DNA from: Spirochaetae bacterium HGW-Spirochaetae-5
GTDB taxonomy: Bacteria; Spirochaetota; UBA4802; UBA5550
Length of the DNA: 37,845 nucleotides
Direction: 5' to 3'
Assembly (NCBI GenBank): GCA_002839285.1
Contig: PGXT01000055.1
Span: 1-37,845, forward strand
The notes under the pieces are model-generated. The model saw nothing but the letters and a program-made list of their open reading frames with translations, searched no databases and was not told the origin of the DNA. Positions 8,452-16,724 of this stretch are shown one piece after another; within the stretch, counting starts at the first letter, position 1, and the number at the start of each line of letters is the position of its first letter. The position numbers and the translations under genes were made by a program.

Positions 8452-10305
8452 TACTTTTACCAGGTTAACATTTGAAATACCTTTGATCAGATCCTCGATG
8501 TTGAATGGTTTTGCCATAAACAGATCTATAAAACCGGTATACCCTTTCAGATCAAGCGTCCACCCGGAAAGAAGAATAGTAAGAGTACCCTCACTTATCT
8601 CTTTTACTCTGGCGGAGAGTTCAATCCCTGTAAAACCTGAAACATCATAATCGGTAATTACAATATCATAATTTTTACGTTTAAATTCCTCAAAAGCATC
8701 GCTGCCGTTATCGGTAATAAAAACACGGTTACCCATCCTTTCAAATAAGTTACCCAGAATCATCTGAAGAGCCTTCTCATCTTCAACAATCATAATATCT
8801 TTATCTTCAATAATATACTCAGGCTCGCCATTAAGCCCCTTGACGTTTTCAACAATCAGTCTCTGGGGAAAAATTATTTTAATAGAATACTGCTCAACAG
8901 ATTCCTCTTCAAGTATTTTCAGATTAAGTTTTTCAGCGGCATTTCTTATTTCAGACGGGGAGAGCCCATCAAGAGTAAATGGAACGATATTATCTTTATC
9001 GAGCCCATTCTGTTTATTTACTGAAACTGTAAAATGAATAAAAGAGGATTTCTTTAATTCAACTTCAATCTGCCCCTTTTTGCCGGCATAAGCCGATACT
9101 TTTAAAATTGCCCATATGAGAAGTTCCCGTAGAAATCCCGTATCTGTCTTCACTATCATTTCAAATCCGGGAATTTTCTCAATAGTGATTGTTCTTCTCT
9201 TCTTCCCCTCTTCTACTTTAAAATGAATTTTTGCAAACTCTATTGCATCATTCAGAATATTTTCAAAAGGCTCTTCTCTCTCTTCAAATATATCATTTTT
9301 TTCATTAATAAATCCGAGGATTCTTCTAAGCTGATCAACAACCTCATGAACGTATTTCTCAATCTGTTTTAAACCATCATAAACAGAATCCTTCTCGGTC
9401 ATAATCTGCAGCAGCTGAGTCTGATTCAATATTACATTAACAGTATTATTAATTGAATGTATAAATCCTTTTCCAATATCACTTACAAGATTCAGTCTTT
9501 TTGCAGAACTCAACCGCTCCTTCAATTCTCTGACTCTGGTAATATCCTCCATAATAAGATCTATAGCAACAATTTCATTCTCTCTTAATACAGGATAGAT
9601 AATTACATTAACAATTTTTTCATCACCCTCTCTGCTTCTTACTTTGATTTCACCGATTCGTTTAAATGGAATATTCCCTTTCAGTATCTCTACAATATGA
9701 TTCTTAATCCTTTCCGAGTCATATTTAAAAAGAGTACTTATCCCTGCTGTGTCTTTCGACAGCTCATCCATATTGTAGCCAAGCGTGCCCTCAAAGGATC
9801 TGCTGCACCTCAGTATTTGAAGTTCTCTGCTGAATCTCATAAGCGGAAGGGGGGAGAATTCATAATGACTTGAGTTTGAAAATTCATCGTGTCTGCCGGC
9901 GGAGGGTCTGTTCACCATTCTTGCTTCATCAAGAACCTTGATCTGTATCAATACCTGCTGAATAATACCATTATCAGAGACAGGCTGCATAAAAATTTCA
10001 ACCGGAATAGCTTCATTTTCAGGGGTTTTAACCTCAACCTCGCAGCTGGAAAAAGCTCCGTTGAAGGCTTTGACGAAGGTCTGAGCTACCCACTTTTTGT
10101 GTTCACTGTTAAAAACATTGGGCCAGTCAAATTTCCGTTCACCTGAGTCGATACCGAAGAACTGCATGAAGGAGTTATTGGCGTATTCCAGAATACTTTT
10201 AGAAGTAATGATACACGCCGGATATAAAAGATGATTGAGGATGTCATTATTATAAAAAACGGGAGATTTTTTATCTCCCGTCTCTATTTTATGATTTTGA
10301 ATCAT
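8449..10305 (-). CDS. PAS-PAS sensor protein with degenerate kinase core and receiver domain
   Basis: This is a soluble hybrid signalling protein. Residue numbers here count from a TTG at 10314. PAS domains are at about 28-125 and 150-265. A HisKA-like helix has H286 in GFIHSINNTVNVI. A C-terminal receiver domain (about 505-615) has acidic E511/D512, the phospho-acceptor D555 in ITDYD, Ser583 in LLSGW and K602 in AKPF. The region where HATPase_c should be (350-485) lacks a recognisable N box and the DNGxG and GxGLGL boxes, so autokinase activity is doubtful. I prefer the ATG at 10305, which has AGG 9 nt upstream. It follows the COG3014-type gene closely and has no membrane segment. Confidence 0.85.
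   Translation of the reverse strand: MIQNHKIETGDKKSPVFYNNDILNHLLYPACIITSKSILEYANNSFMQFFGIDSGERKFDWPNVFNSEHKKWVAQTFVKAFNGAFSSCEVEVKTPENEAIPVEIFMQPVSDNGIIQQVLIQIKVLDEARMVNRPSAGRHDEFSNSSHYEFSPLPLMRFSRELQILRCSRSFEGTLGYNMDELSKDTAGISTLFKYDSERIKNHIVEILKGNIPFKRIGEIKVRSREGDEKIVNVIIYPVLRENEIVAIDLIMEDITRVRELKERLSSAKRLNLVSDIGKGFIHSINNTVNVILNQTQLLQIMTEKDSVYDGLKQIEKYVHEVVDQLRRILGFINEKNDIFEEREEPFENILNDAIEFAKIHFKVEEGKKRRTITIEKIPGFEMIVKTDTGFLRELLIWAILKVSAYAGKKGQIEVELKKSSFIHFTVSVNKQNGLDKDNIVPFTLDGLSPSEIRNAAEKLNLKILEEESVEQYSIKIIFPQRLIVENVKGLNGEPEYIIEDKDIMIVEDEKALQMILGNLFERMGNRVFITDNGSDAFEEFKRKNYDIVITDYDVSGFTGIELSARVKEISEGTLTILLSGWTLDLKGYTGFIDLFMAKPFNIEDLIKGISNVNLVKV
10254..10281 (-). terminator. Terminator-like hairpin inside the 5' end of the PAS/receiver gene
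   Basis: On the minus strand a perfect 9-bp stem ACGGGAGAT / ATCTCCCGT with an AAAAA loop is followed immediately by six T's (one within the stem). It covers about codons 12-20 of the downstream gene. It has the form of an intrinsic terminator or attenuator for the lpoB/COG3014 transcript. Confidence 0.65.
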
Positions 10306-10392
10306 TATTTTCAACCTGTACCCTAATAAAGCGTTCTCAGGTTTACCACTGTCTTTTCTCCCTTTTTTATTTCAACTTCTTTTTCCTGACGA

Positions 10393-11679
10393 TCAACCCG
10401 GTTTGAGATCCATCCGTCCCAGCTGGAAATTTGCAGGTAGAGTATGCCAGCATCTTAAATCCGGTTTCATCGACGAAAACATAACCGTTCCGGCTCCTGC
10501 ACCTACTGCAGTTCCGATAAGACCCGCCAGACCTTTAGTCTGCTTAAACTGCTCGGCAACTTTCTTTGCCGCAATTCCCGCAGCCAGTGTGGCAATAGTC
10601 TTGGTTGCTATTGAAGCGGCCACTTTAGCATAAAGTCTGCCATAATCATCTTCAAGATTTTTAACGGCAGTAGTTTCAACATCTTCAAGCATAGTAGTGG
10701 TTAAATTCCTTCCGCCTGCTTCAACTCTGATTCTATCTACTTTATTAGATCTTTTTACAAATTTGGCAATGGGATTTTCCGCATTATTAAGAGTAACAAG
10801 TATCGCTGCAGCTGTGAGTCCCGCCGTAAGATTGCTTGTATTTATAGTCAGCCTGATTACAGGCCCCATATCGGGATCTTTTAGAAGCGGCCCTCTGGAT
10901 TTTTTGATAGCGCTTCTTCCAGCCTGAAATATGGTAACAAGCTCTCCGGAATCCGCATCAGCGCTATAACTCTTCTTAAACTTACTCTTCCATTCCTGAT
11001 AATCATCGTCATAACCAAGACGGCTTGAAACCCGAAGAAGATCATCCTTAACCATGGCAAGATTCGGATCCAGATTATAAACCTGCTTATACTCGATATA
11101 CGCAAATTCGATATCTCTTGTATCGTTATCTCTCTCACCTACAATCTCAAATGCGATTGCAGTAAGATATTTAGCCATTAAATTCTGCTTATATCTGGCT
11201 TCACCGTTTTCACTTTTGATCTTTGATAGTTCATTATTTACCGCCATGAACTCCACCCTGGCCGAATCATACTCACCAAGCATCAGAAAATTAATGCCAA
11301 GATAAACATGAATAAGAACCTTCTCGAAATCCTCTCCACGATAGTTTGAATTTGTATCGTTAGAAAGCAGAGAAGCCGCCTGCTGTGTAATGCTGATAGG
11401 CATGAGCTGTGCAAGCTTTCCTGCCCTGAGAAGAACCTTGTTGCTTGTTTGATAATCCTCTCCGGTATGGAGCATAAGACCCGTTTCCATCATAAAAAGA
11501 AGTTCATCTTTTCCTGCTTTGTTTATATTAGGAAGAAGTAGCCTGGCAGCCTCCAGATATTTACCTTTATAAAATGTCTCTTCGGAAATTTTCATCTCCT
11601 CATTATAATTCCTGGAAGAACATGATACAAAAGCAAATATTACCAGAATAGCTGATATTATCCGCGCTGTTTTTTTCAT
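10393..11679 (-). CDS. COG3014-type lipoprotein, 3' end frameshifted
   Basis: This is an envelope lipoprotein (lipobox FVSC, Cys20) with TPR-like helical repeats in the N-terminal half and a Gly/Ala-rich hydrophobic helix near 380-400. The ending RCWHTLPANFQLGRMDLKPG matches how COG3014 proteins approach their C-terminus. The family is often next to the PBP activator LpoB, as here. The reading frame closes at 10393. A +1 shift in the GGG at 10397-10399 opens about 23 more codons (VDRQEKEVEIKKGEKTVVNL...) to a TAG at 10323, right before the next gene. The gene is therefore probably longer in reality or recently damaged. A GGGAG site precedes the ATG. Confidence 0.85.
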   Translation of the reverse strand: MKKTARIISAILVIFAFVSCSSRNYNEEMKISEETFYKGKYLEAARLLLPNINKAGKDELLFMMETGLMLHTGEDYQTSNKVLLRAGKLAQLMPISITQQAASLLSNDTNSNYRGEDFEKVLIHVYLGINFLMLGEYDSARVEFMAVNNELSKIKSENGEARYKQNLMAKYLTAIAFEIVGERDNDTRDIEFAYIEYKQVYNLDPNLAMVKDDLLRVSSRLGYDDDYQEWKSKFKKSYSADADSGELVTIFQAGRSAIKKSRGPLLKDPDMGPVIRLTINTSNLTAGLTAAAILVTLNNAENPIAKFVKRSNKVDRIRVEAGGRNLTTTMLEDVETTAVKNLEDDYGRLYAKVAASIATKTIATLAAGIAAKKVAEQFKQTKGLAGLIGTAVGAGAGTVMFSSMKPDLRCWHTLPANFQLGRMDLKPG

Positions 11680-11696
11680 AATTATCTCCCGGCAGA

Positions 11697-12263
11697 TCAG
11701 AAACTGATCTTGTCAGATTTCGAAGATTTCAGAAATTCCTGCTGATCCTGCCATTCAACAATGTTAGTTCTAAGATTTATTAACTTAAGAGTTACATTCA
11801 GATACTGAACGGTTTTGCCATTAACATATCTGACATTTTCTCTGATGTCGCCTGTGAGGTACATATTTGGTGATTTAAGCTCTCCGGCAGGTATTGCACT
11901 GTCGGGATCAACCATACCGGTCATACCTTTTTCTATCTCTTTTATAGTTTCCGCTTCAAGAGAATCATCAATAAACTTAATACGTTTCTGAATGAGTCTA
12001 TTCTGAAGTTCATTTACAATCAATCCGGTATCTATATGCTCAGATGTTCTGTTCTGAAACTTTTTTACCTGTATAAAAGCCGGTTTTTTATATTCGTCTT
12101 TTAAAAATACATAAAGAGAACTTACCATTTTATTAACTGTAAGCTTAATCTCTTTAGGACCCCACTCTCTTGACCCTTCATCTTTGCTGGCGTCCTTATA
12201 CTGAGTCCCTCCGCCACATCCGATTAAAAACATAAAAAGCACTGCTGCAGCAATTTTTTTCAT
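11697..12263 (-). CDS. lpoB: Penicillin-binding protein activator LpoB-like lipoprotein
   Basis: This is an outer-membrane lipoprotein of the LpoB (COG3417) type. In Gammaproteobacteria LpoB reaches through the periplasm and activates PBP1B, but in this lineage the partner is inferred. The lipobox is LIGC with Cys16, followed by a short linker. The conserved fold segments are visible: PAFIQVKKFQNRTSEHIDT, then VNELQNRLIQKRIKFIDD, then SPNMYLTGDIRENV and YLNVTLKLINLRTNIVEWQDQQEF. At 188 aa the size is normal. The ATG has a strong AGGGGG site. It is first in an operon with the COG3014-type gene (17 bp) and the PAS/receiver gene. A class A PBP at 3371-5956 is a plausible partner. Confidence 0.88.
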   Translation of the reverse strand: MKKIAAAVLFMFLIGCGGGTQYKDASKDEGSREWGPKEIKLTVNKMVSSLYVFLKDEYKKPAFIQVKKFQNRTSEHIDTGLIVNELQNRLIQKRIKFIDDSLEAETIKEIEKGMTGMVDPDSAIPAGELKSPNMYLTGDIRENVRYVNGKTVQYLNVTLKLINLRTNIVEWQDQQEFLKSSKSDKISF

Positions 12264-12315
12264 ATAGCCCCCTGAATTTTTTTCATGTAAATTTATTACT
12301 TTTAATCTTCAGTAT

Positions 12316-12507
12316 TTATTCCTTAACTTTTATAGGGCGGTCCCAAAAACTCCGTTTCCGGGACCGCAGGAAGCCCTGCGGGGCTTATAAAGGGGCTGTG
12401 CCCCTTTACCCCTATAAAGAAAAAAAGCTCTATTATCCCGGCCGCCGAAGGCGGCGGGGATATATAATTCTTCATTTTACACTAAAAATTATATTTAAGA
12501 ATAATTA
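12316..12507 (+). repeat. Family B repeat, copy 1 (carrying a nested family C element)
   Basis: The ends are TTATTCCTTAA (12316-12326) and TTAAGAATAATTA (12495-12507), which form a terminal inverted repeat. Inside is a G/C hairpin GCCGCC-GAA-GGCGGC flanked by TATC/GATA. Without the nested element it is about 110 bp. It is the main content of the 401-bp gap between lpoB and mnmH. The remainder is AT-rich with no gene seen. Confidence 0.8.
12335..12412 (+). repeat. Family C repeat, copy 2, flanked by TATA duplication
   Basis: This 78-bp element starts GGGCGGTCCC and ends TTTACCCC. It holds three hairpins: GGTCCC with GGGACC, AAGCCC with GGGCTT, and AAAGGGGC with GCCCCTTT. TATA stands on both sides (12331-12334 and 12413-12416), where the other family B copies have it once or a variant of it, so it looks inserted with a target duplication. 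Confidence 0.75.
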
Positions 12508-12664
12508 ATGAATAATCTTTAAATTTTTATTGGTTAAAATAGAGAACTGATAAAACATCCGCAATCTGTCTTCCTGTACATCGGGTAGATTGGGAAGATA
12601 TTTTCATTAAAACATGTTATAAGCTGGCATTTAAATCAAATTATAAAAAAACATCCTCACACTA

Positions 12665-13675
12665 CTAAATCAGAGTTTTTTTTATAACTTCAATCACCTG
12701 CCGTGACGTTTCAGCAGTATCGTTGTTTTCTATCCTGGCAAGATATTCAAATTTGTCCAGAGTATGCCTGTATAGAGTATCATAATAATCGAGCAGCAGT
12801 ATTTTTATAAATTCATCCAGATTCCCCTGATTATAAAATCCAATCAGGGCATCCGTTTTTGCCGCGCCGAGTTTACTTCTCAAGGTATTAACAATCTTTA
12901 GAATTCTTTCATCCTCATTAAATCCGGTATACTCTTTCCTGATAATCTCCACACGTCTTTCGATGGGTGTCTCTATATATATAGCCGGTGCTTTTCTCAT
13001 TTGACGGAATATATTTTCAGGAATATGTGAATTACCTACTTTTTTAGATTCCCCTTCAAATAAAACATACTCCTCGCCATCCAGCTCTTCAAGTCTCTGC
13101 CATAAAAGAGTTTCAAAACGTTTCTGACTGTTCTGCTTTAAACCGATCCCGCCGAAGATTGAACTCCTGTGCCCTGCCATATCTTCAAGATCGACTGCGT
13201 TCCCTGTAATTTTAAGAATCTCAGTCTTCCCCGCTCCGGTAAGTCCCTGAAGTACAAATACCTGCGGCTTTATCTCTATTGAAGCCAGGCGGTCCATAAC
13301 CATTTTACGGAAAGATCTGTAACCATCAATTATTCTATAAGTCTTTATTCCGAGAGAGCTGATCAGGGATGCAACCGCGCCCGATCTCATACCCCCTCTA
13401 GCGCAGTATATGACAATCTCCCTGTCCTTAATTTCAGCAAGAGAATTAATAATATCAGCTATTCTTCTCCCTCCGATTTCGGTCCCTCTTTTTACGGCAT
13501 CTACTCTGCCGACCATTTTGTACATGGTACCGATCTCTTTTCTCTCTTCGTCATTAAAAATGGGGAGATTTACCGCGCCGGGGATATGGTCTTCGTTAAA
13601 TTCAACCGGTGCCCGGACATCAACATAAAGAGGGTGAGCTAATTTCTGTGATTCTTCAAAGGTTATATCTTCCAT
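12665..13675 (-). CDS. mnmH: tRNA 2-selenouridine/geranyl-2-thiouridine synthase MnmH
   Basis: MnmH replaces sulfur by selenium at the wobble uridine of some tRNAs, through a geranylated intermediate. The N-terminal rhodanese domain (about 1-125) has the DVRAPVEFNEDHIPGAVNLP start and the catalytic Cys91 in YCARGGMRS. The C-terminal P-loop domain has the Walker A LQGLTGAGKTE (142-152). At 336 aa it is slightly shorter than E. coli SelU. Selenophosphate synthetase (selD) is not in the window but would be expected in this genome. It sits 22 bp after the NUDIX gene, so the two are probably co-transcribed. Confidence 0.94.
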   Translation of the reverse strand: MEDITFEESQKLAHPLYVDVRAPVEFNEDHIPGAVNLPIFNDEERKEIGTMYKMVGRVDAVKRGTEIGGRRIADIINSLAEIKDREIVIYCARGGMRSGAVASLISSLGIKTYRIIDGYRSFRKMVMDRLASIEIKPQVFVLQGLTGAGKTEILKITGNAVDLEDMAGHRSSIFGGIGLKQNSQKRFETLLWQRLEELDGEEYVLFEGESKKVGNSHIPENIFRQMRKAPAIYIETPIERRVEIIRKEYTGFNEDERILKIVNTLRSKLGAAKTDALIGFYNQGNLDEFIKILLLDYYDTLYRHTLDKFEYLARIENNDTAETSRQVIEVIKKTLI

Positions 13676-13697
13676 TTTTTTCCAGTGACCGGTTTAT

Positions 13698-14384
13698 TTA
13701 TAGTTGCGGCATTAACAGGTTTATCTTCCCGGTCAAAACCAGTTCACGGACACCCTGTATTACAATAGTCATATAAAGCTTCATCCTCTCATCAAAAATC
13801 ATGGGGTGAAAGTCTTTACGTGTGAGATTTTTGCGGATGATCTTTATACCGTCAAATCCCTCCACAGAGAGAGAACTGTCAACTGACATCAATGACTCGA
13901 GAAAACGGGAGGGAACAGCATAAAGTCCTATAACCTCTCCATCATTAAATTTATAGCTGTCAAGGGGCCTCTGATCTGCGAGAAGATAAACATGCTGAAA
14001 CTCCCTGTGATGATAAAAATCGGTTCTCTCTTCGAACCGGCTGTATCCGATATCAACAAGAGACAATTCGTCTATATCAAGCCCAATCTCCTCCATAGCC
14101 TCTTTACGGATCTTACCCTTACCGGCATCGTCCTGACCATAGGTAACATGTCCCCCTACGGTAATGTCAAGACAATCGGGATATAGAGCTTTATTTTTCG
14201 CACGGTGCTGAAACAGAAGTTCAACATCATCTGCTGATTTTCTTGCTATCCAGAGATGTACCCCCTCATGGGGGGTTCCGGTTCTATAGGACTCGCCTCT
14301 TGTTATACTGACACCAGTAGGCTTGCCGCTCTCCCAGTCCCATGCCTCAAGAAGCTCTTTATTGTTTAAAATTTTATCTTTCAT
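13698..14384 (-). CDS. NUDIX family hydrolase
   Basis: This is a cytosolic hydrolase of nucleoside-diphosphate-linked or isoprenoid diphosphate compounds. The NUDIX box lies at 77-101 (GGHVTYGQ...KEAMEEIGL). It deviates from the consensus: the first Glu is Gln84, two residues are inserted and the Arg-Glu pair is Lys-Glu. The key metal-binding EAMEEIG part is intact. The N-terminal region with GVHLWIARKS resembles YfcD/IPP-isomerase-like NUDIX proteins, so the substrate is open. It is first in the pair with mnmH. A family A repeat lies upstream. Confidence 0.87.
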   Translation of the reverse strand: MKDKILNNKELLEAWDWESGKPTGVSITRGESYRTGTPHEGVHLWIARKSADDVELLFQHRAKNKALYPDCLDITVGGHVTYGQDDAGKGKIRKEAMEEIGLDIDELSLVDIGYSRFEERTDFYHHREFQHVYLLADQRPLDSYKFNDGEVIGLYAVPSRFLESLMSVDSSLSVEGFDGIKIIRKNLTRKDFHPMIFDERMKLYMTIVIQGVRELVLTGKINLLMPQL

Positions 14385-14464
14385 AATTGTAAAACATCCA
14401 ATAATATAGACCTTTTTTTATCAACCGAAAATAGAATATAACCGATAATATAGAATAAGCGCCG

Positions 14465-14577
14465 ATTTATTTTCAGGGATGCGCATGCTTTGCATACGCC
14501 GGAGATGGGGGACTACGGGGGTGTAGACCACGTAATCCCCCATCTCAAGCACTGCGCCAGGCGCTGTGATATTTATG
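14465..14577 (-). repeat. Family A cloverleaf repeat, copy 2 (reverse orientation)
   Basis: On the minus strand it reads CACAGCGCCTGGCGCAGTG, then a central 16-bp arm with one mismatch (14502-14517 with 14531-14546), then GCGTATGCAAAGCATGCGC and CCTGAAAATAAAT. It is the same layout as the copies at 8303, 29876 and 36943 but flipped. It lies in the divergent gap between the NUDIX gene and the sensor gene. Confidence 0.8.
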
Positions 14578-14600
14578 TATAACTATTTCAGGAAAAAGTA

Positions 14601-15800
14601 ATGACAGAACACGAAAAAGTAAAAATAAAAAGAGTAATATTCCCCGTGGGGGTATTTCTGCTGATGTTTACAGCGCAGTCAATTCTTGGAACAGCAGGGG
14701 TTATCTCGTATTTCTATTATTCCGGTAAAAAGAATATCTCTGAAATTGAAAACTATACAACAAACTACTCTAAAACCATGGCAGAGGCCTTTGCGAGAGT
14801 TGCCGAATTCAGCTATACAACAAAAAAATACACATCGCTGAAAACCCTCTTCCATGAAAAGATTGAAGAGAATACAATTGATGAAGCTTTTTTCGTTCTG
14901 AATGACGGCAAATTAATTGTCCATTCCAGCACAACTGCTGAGAAAGAACTGATGTGGAATATCGCCAATGATGAAATGGCCTACAATATAGATATGATAC
15001 TGCTGCCGGTTCAGACAAAAAACAGTGATCTTATAGTAAATAATTATAATATAGTAAACAAAACCGTTCCATTCAGCAGACGGGATCGGGAACTTCTGAA
15101 AAAATACGTTTACAAAAACCTCACGAGTACCGGATGGATTTTCACCAAAGGTATTTTCCCTGGAGGTAAACCTGCAGGTACGGTAAATTTTATAATCAGT
15201 AAAGACCGAATTTATGGTTCAATTCAAAGTACTATCGATCAGGCAAAACACTATACTTTTCTTGTAATAACTGTTTCAGTTTTTTTATCTTTCTTTGTTT
15301 CACTATTTGTACTTTTCAGATACCGTTCCATACAGAAGAATGCCCTTAATTCAGCTGAATACGGATATGCGCCATCAGCGCCCGGAACGGCTGCATTATC
15401 TGTAAAAACAGCGGATAAAACTGACGATGACGATGAAGTAATGTTCTTCCCCCCTGACAGTAATTTCATAGAGCCGACTATGGATTTCATTATAGATGAT
15501 GATTTTGATGAAAATATAGTGGAAGAGGATGGAACAATTGTTTCCGCGGAGAGTTTTAGAAATGCACGTAACACAGACAAAGTAACTCCGCTCAGAAAAC
15601 ATGATATAGAGAGCGAAGAGGACGAATATATAACCGTAGAACTTCTCGGAGAAATTGAATCTGAACCGGAGGATGAACTGCCGGAAATTCTGCCCGAAAC
15701 AGTAAAAGAGTATATTGCTCCAGTAATAAACCTGAAAGATTATAAAAAATCGATTAATAAAGAAATAAGGGACGCGATCCCTATCCGGAAAAAGAGGTAG
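14601..15800 (+). CDS. Two-TM membrane sensor-like protein with acidic cytoplasmic tail
   Basis: I do not recognise a named family. Membrane segments lie at about 13-40 and 213-240, with roughly 170 residues between them that should face the periplasm. Their pattern of helices and strands resembles a Cache-type sensor domain. The cytoplasmic tail (240-399) has no kinase, HAMP, GGDEF or methyl-accepting domain. It is instead very acidic (DDDDE, IDDDFDE) and looks disordered. The stop is 2 bp before the STAS gene, so the two are probably one signalling unit. CAGGA lies upstream of the ATG. Confidence 0.75.
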   Translation: MTEHEKVKIKRVIFPVGVFLLMFTAQSILGTAGVISYFYYSGKKNISEIENYTTNYSKTMAEAFARVAEFSYTTKKYTSLKTLFHEKIEENTIDEAFFVLNDGKLIVHSSTTAEKELMWNIANDEMAYNIDMILLPVQTKNSDLIVNNYNIVNKTVPFSRRDRELLKKYVYKNLTSTGWIFTKGIFPGGKPAGTVNFIISKDRIYGSIQSTIDQAKHYTFLVITVSVFLSFFVSLFVLFRYRSIQKNALNSAEYGYAPSAPGTAALSVKTADKTDDDDEVMFFPPDSNFIEPTMDFIIDDDFDENIVEEDGTIVSAESFRNARNTDKVTPLRKHDIESEEDEYITVELLGEIESEPEDELPEILPETVKEYIAPVINLKDYKKSINKEIRDAIPIRKKR

Positions 15801-15802
15801 AG

Positions 15803-16492
15803 ATGTTTTTTATAAACCATACAGATATCGGTGAAGGTTCCGCCGCAATTATTGAAATAGAAGGTCCTCTTAATAGTGATTCCGCACCCGATTTTGATGA
15901 TTATGTAAGCAAACTTGCGGACAATAATGTTATCCACCTCCTTCTAGACATGAAGAATCTCGATTTCATAAGCAGCGAGGGGATTGGAGCGGCTCTTATG
16001 CTTCAGAAAAGCATTAACAGCAGGAATGGAGCAGCTGTTTTCTTCAATCTGAATTATGAAATTACCTCTCTTTTCAAGCTCCTGGGATTTGACAGATTAT
16101 TTACTATAGCTTCCGACCGGGCCGATGCACTTCAGATCCTTGACAGACATATGGAGCTGTTTCAGAAAGATAAAACAGATCAGAATTCCGGAACAGCAGG
16201 CGGAAATACCTTTACCGCATTCGATGATGAATACTCTCTGCCTGACAGCGGATTTTCTGAATCAGATTCAGAGTCATTTACCGTAATTGAAGATATAACA
16301 GATGATACTACAGAGGATGATGATATTCTAACCGTTGATGAAAAAGACGAAACCTTTATTATCGAGTGTGTTAAATGCAGATCACTGATAAGAATTAAAG
16401 AATCGGGTGACCAGCTCTGTCCACACTGCAGTGCTGAATTTACTGTTACAGATGATAAACAGGCAGTTTTCAGAATAAAAGAGATTCACTAA
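15803..16492 (+). CDS. STAS domain protein with C-terminal zinc ribbon
   Basis: Residues 1-118 form a STAS domain like anti-sigma-factor antagonists. LLLDMKNLDFISSEGIGAAL holds Ser57/Ser58 at the usual phospho-acceptor position. An acidic low-complexity linker (120-185) follows, then a zinc ribbon with Cys189, Cys192, Cys206 and Cys209 (two CxxC pairs). No RsbW-type kinase or PP2C phosphatase is beside it. The ATG is preceded by GAGGTAGAG overlapping the end of the upstream gene. The role is inferred to be a partner-switching regulator linked to the two-TM protein. The zinc ribbon suggests contact with nucleic acid or another protein. Confidence 0.86.
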   Translation: MFFINHTDIGEGSAAIIEIEGPLNSDSAPDFDDYVSKLADNNVIHLLLDMKNLDFISSEGIGAALMLQKSINSRNGAAVFFNLNYEITSLFKLLGFDRLFTIASDRADALQILDRHMELFQKDKTDQNSGTAGGNTFTAFDDEYSLPDSGFSESDSESFTVIEDITDDTTEDDDILTVDEKDETFIIECVKCRSLIRIKESGDQLCPHCSAEFTVTDDKQAVFRIKEIH

Positions 16493-16536
16493 TAACATCT
16501 GATTTCTGACATTTACTTTTCCCATCCCCTTTTTTC

Positions 16537-16566
16537 TTGACTTAAAGTGTACCCGATTACTATATT
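16537..16566 (+). promoter_or_regulatory. Sigma-70-type promoter upstream of queF
   Basis: TTGACT (16537-16542), an 18-bp spacer and TATATT (16561-16566) form a good housekeeping promoter. Transcription should begin near 16573, just before the family B repeat, giving queF a leader of about 150 nt that contains the repeat. Confidence 0.6.
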
Positions 16567-16576
16567 AATATATTAT

Positions 16577-16687
16577 TTATTCCTTAACTGTTCTAAAGTA
16601 AAAAAGGCTCTATTATACTCGCGGCCTTCGCCTGCGGGTATATATAATTTAAGTTTTTACACTGCAGAATCTGTTCGGGAATAATTA
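16577..16687 (+). repeat. Family B repeat, copy 2
   Basis: It runs from TTATTCCTTAA (16577-16587) to TTCGGGAATAATTA (16674-16687). The central hairpin differs from copy 1 (TATACTCGCGGC-CTTC-GCCTGCGGGTATA) but stays paired. It lies in the predicted queF leader. Confidence 0.8.
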
Positions 16688-16724
16688 CTGATATTAATAC
16701 AATAATCACTAGAGGAGAATTATC

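Noticed and set aside
16577-16724. preQ1 riboswitch before queF
   Set aside because: The leader is occupied by a family B repeat and no preQ1 aptamer core was seen.
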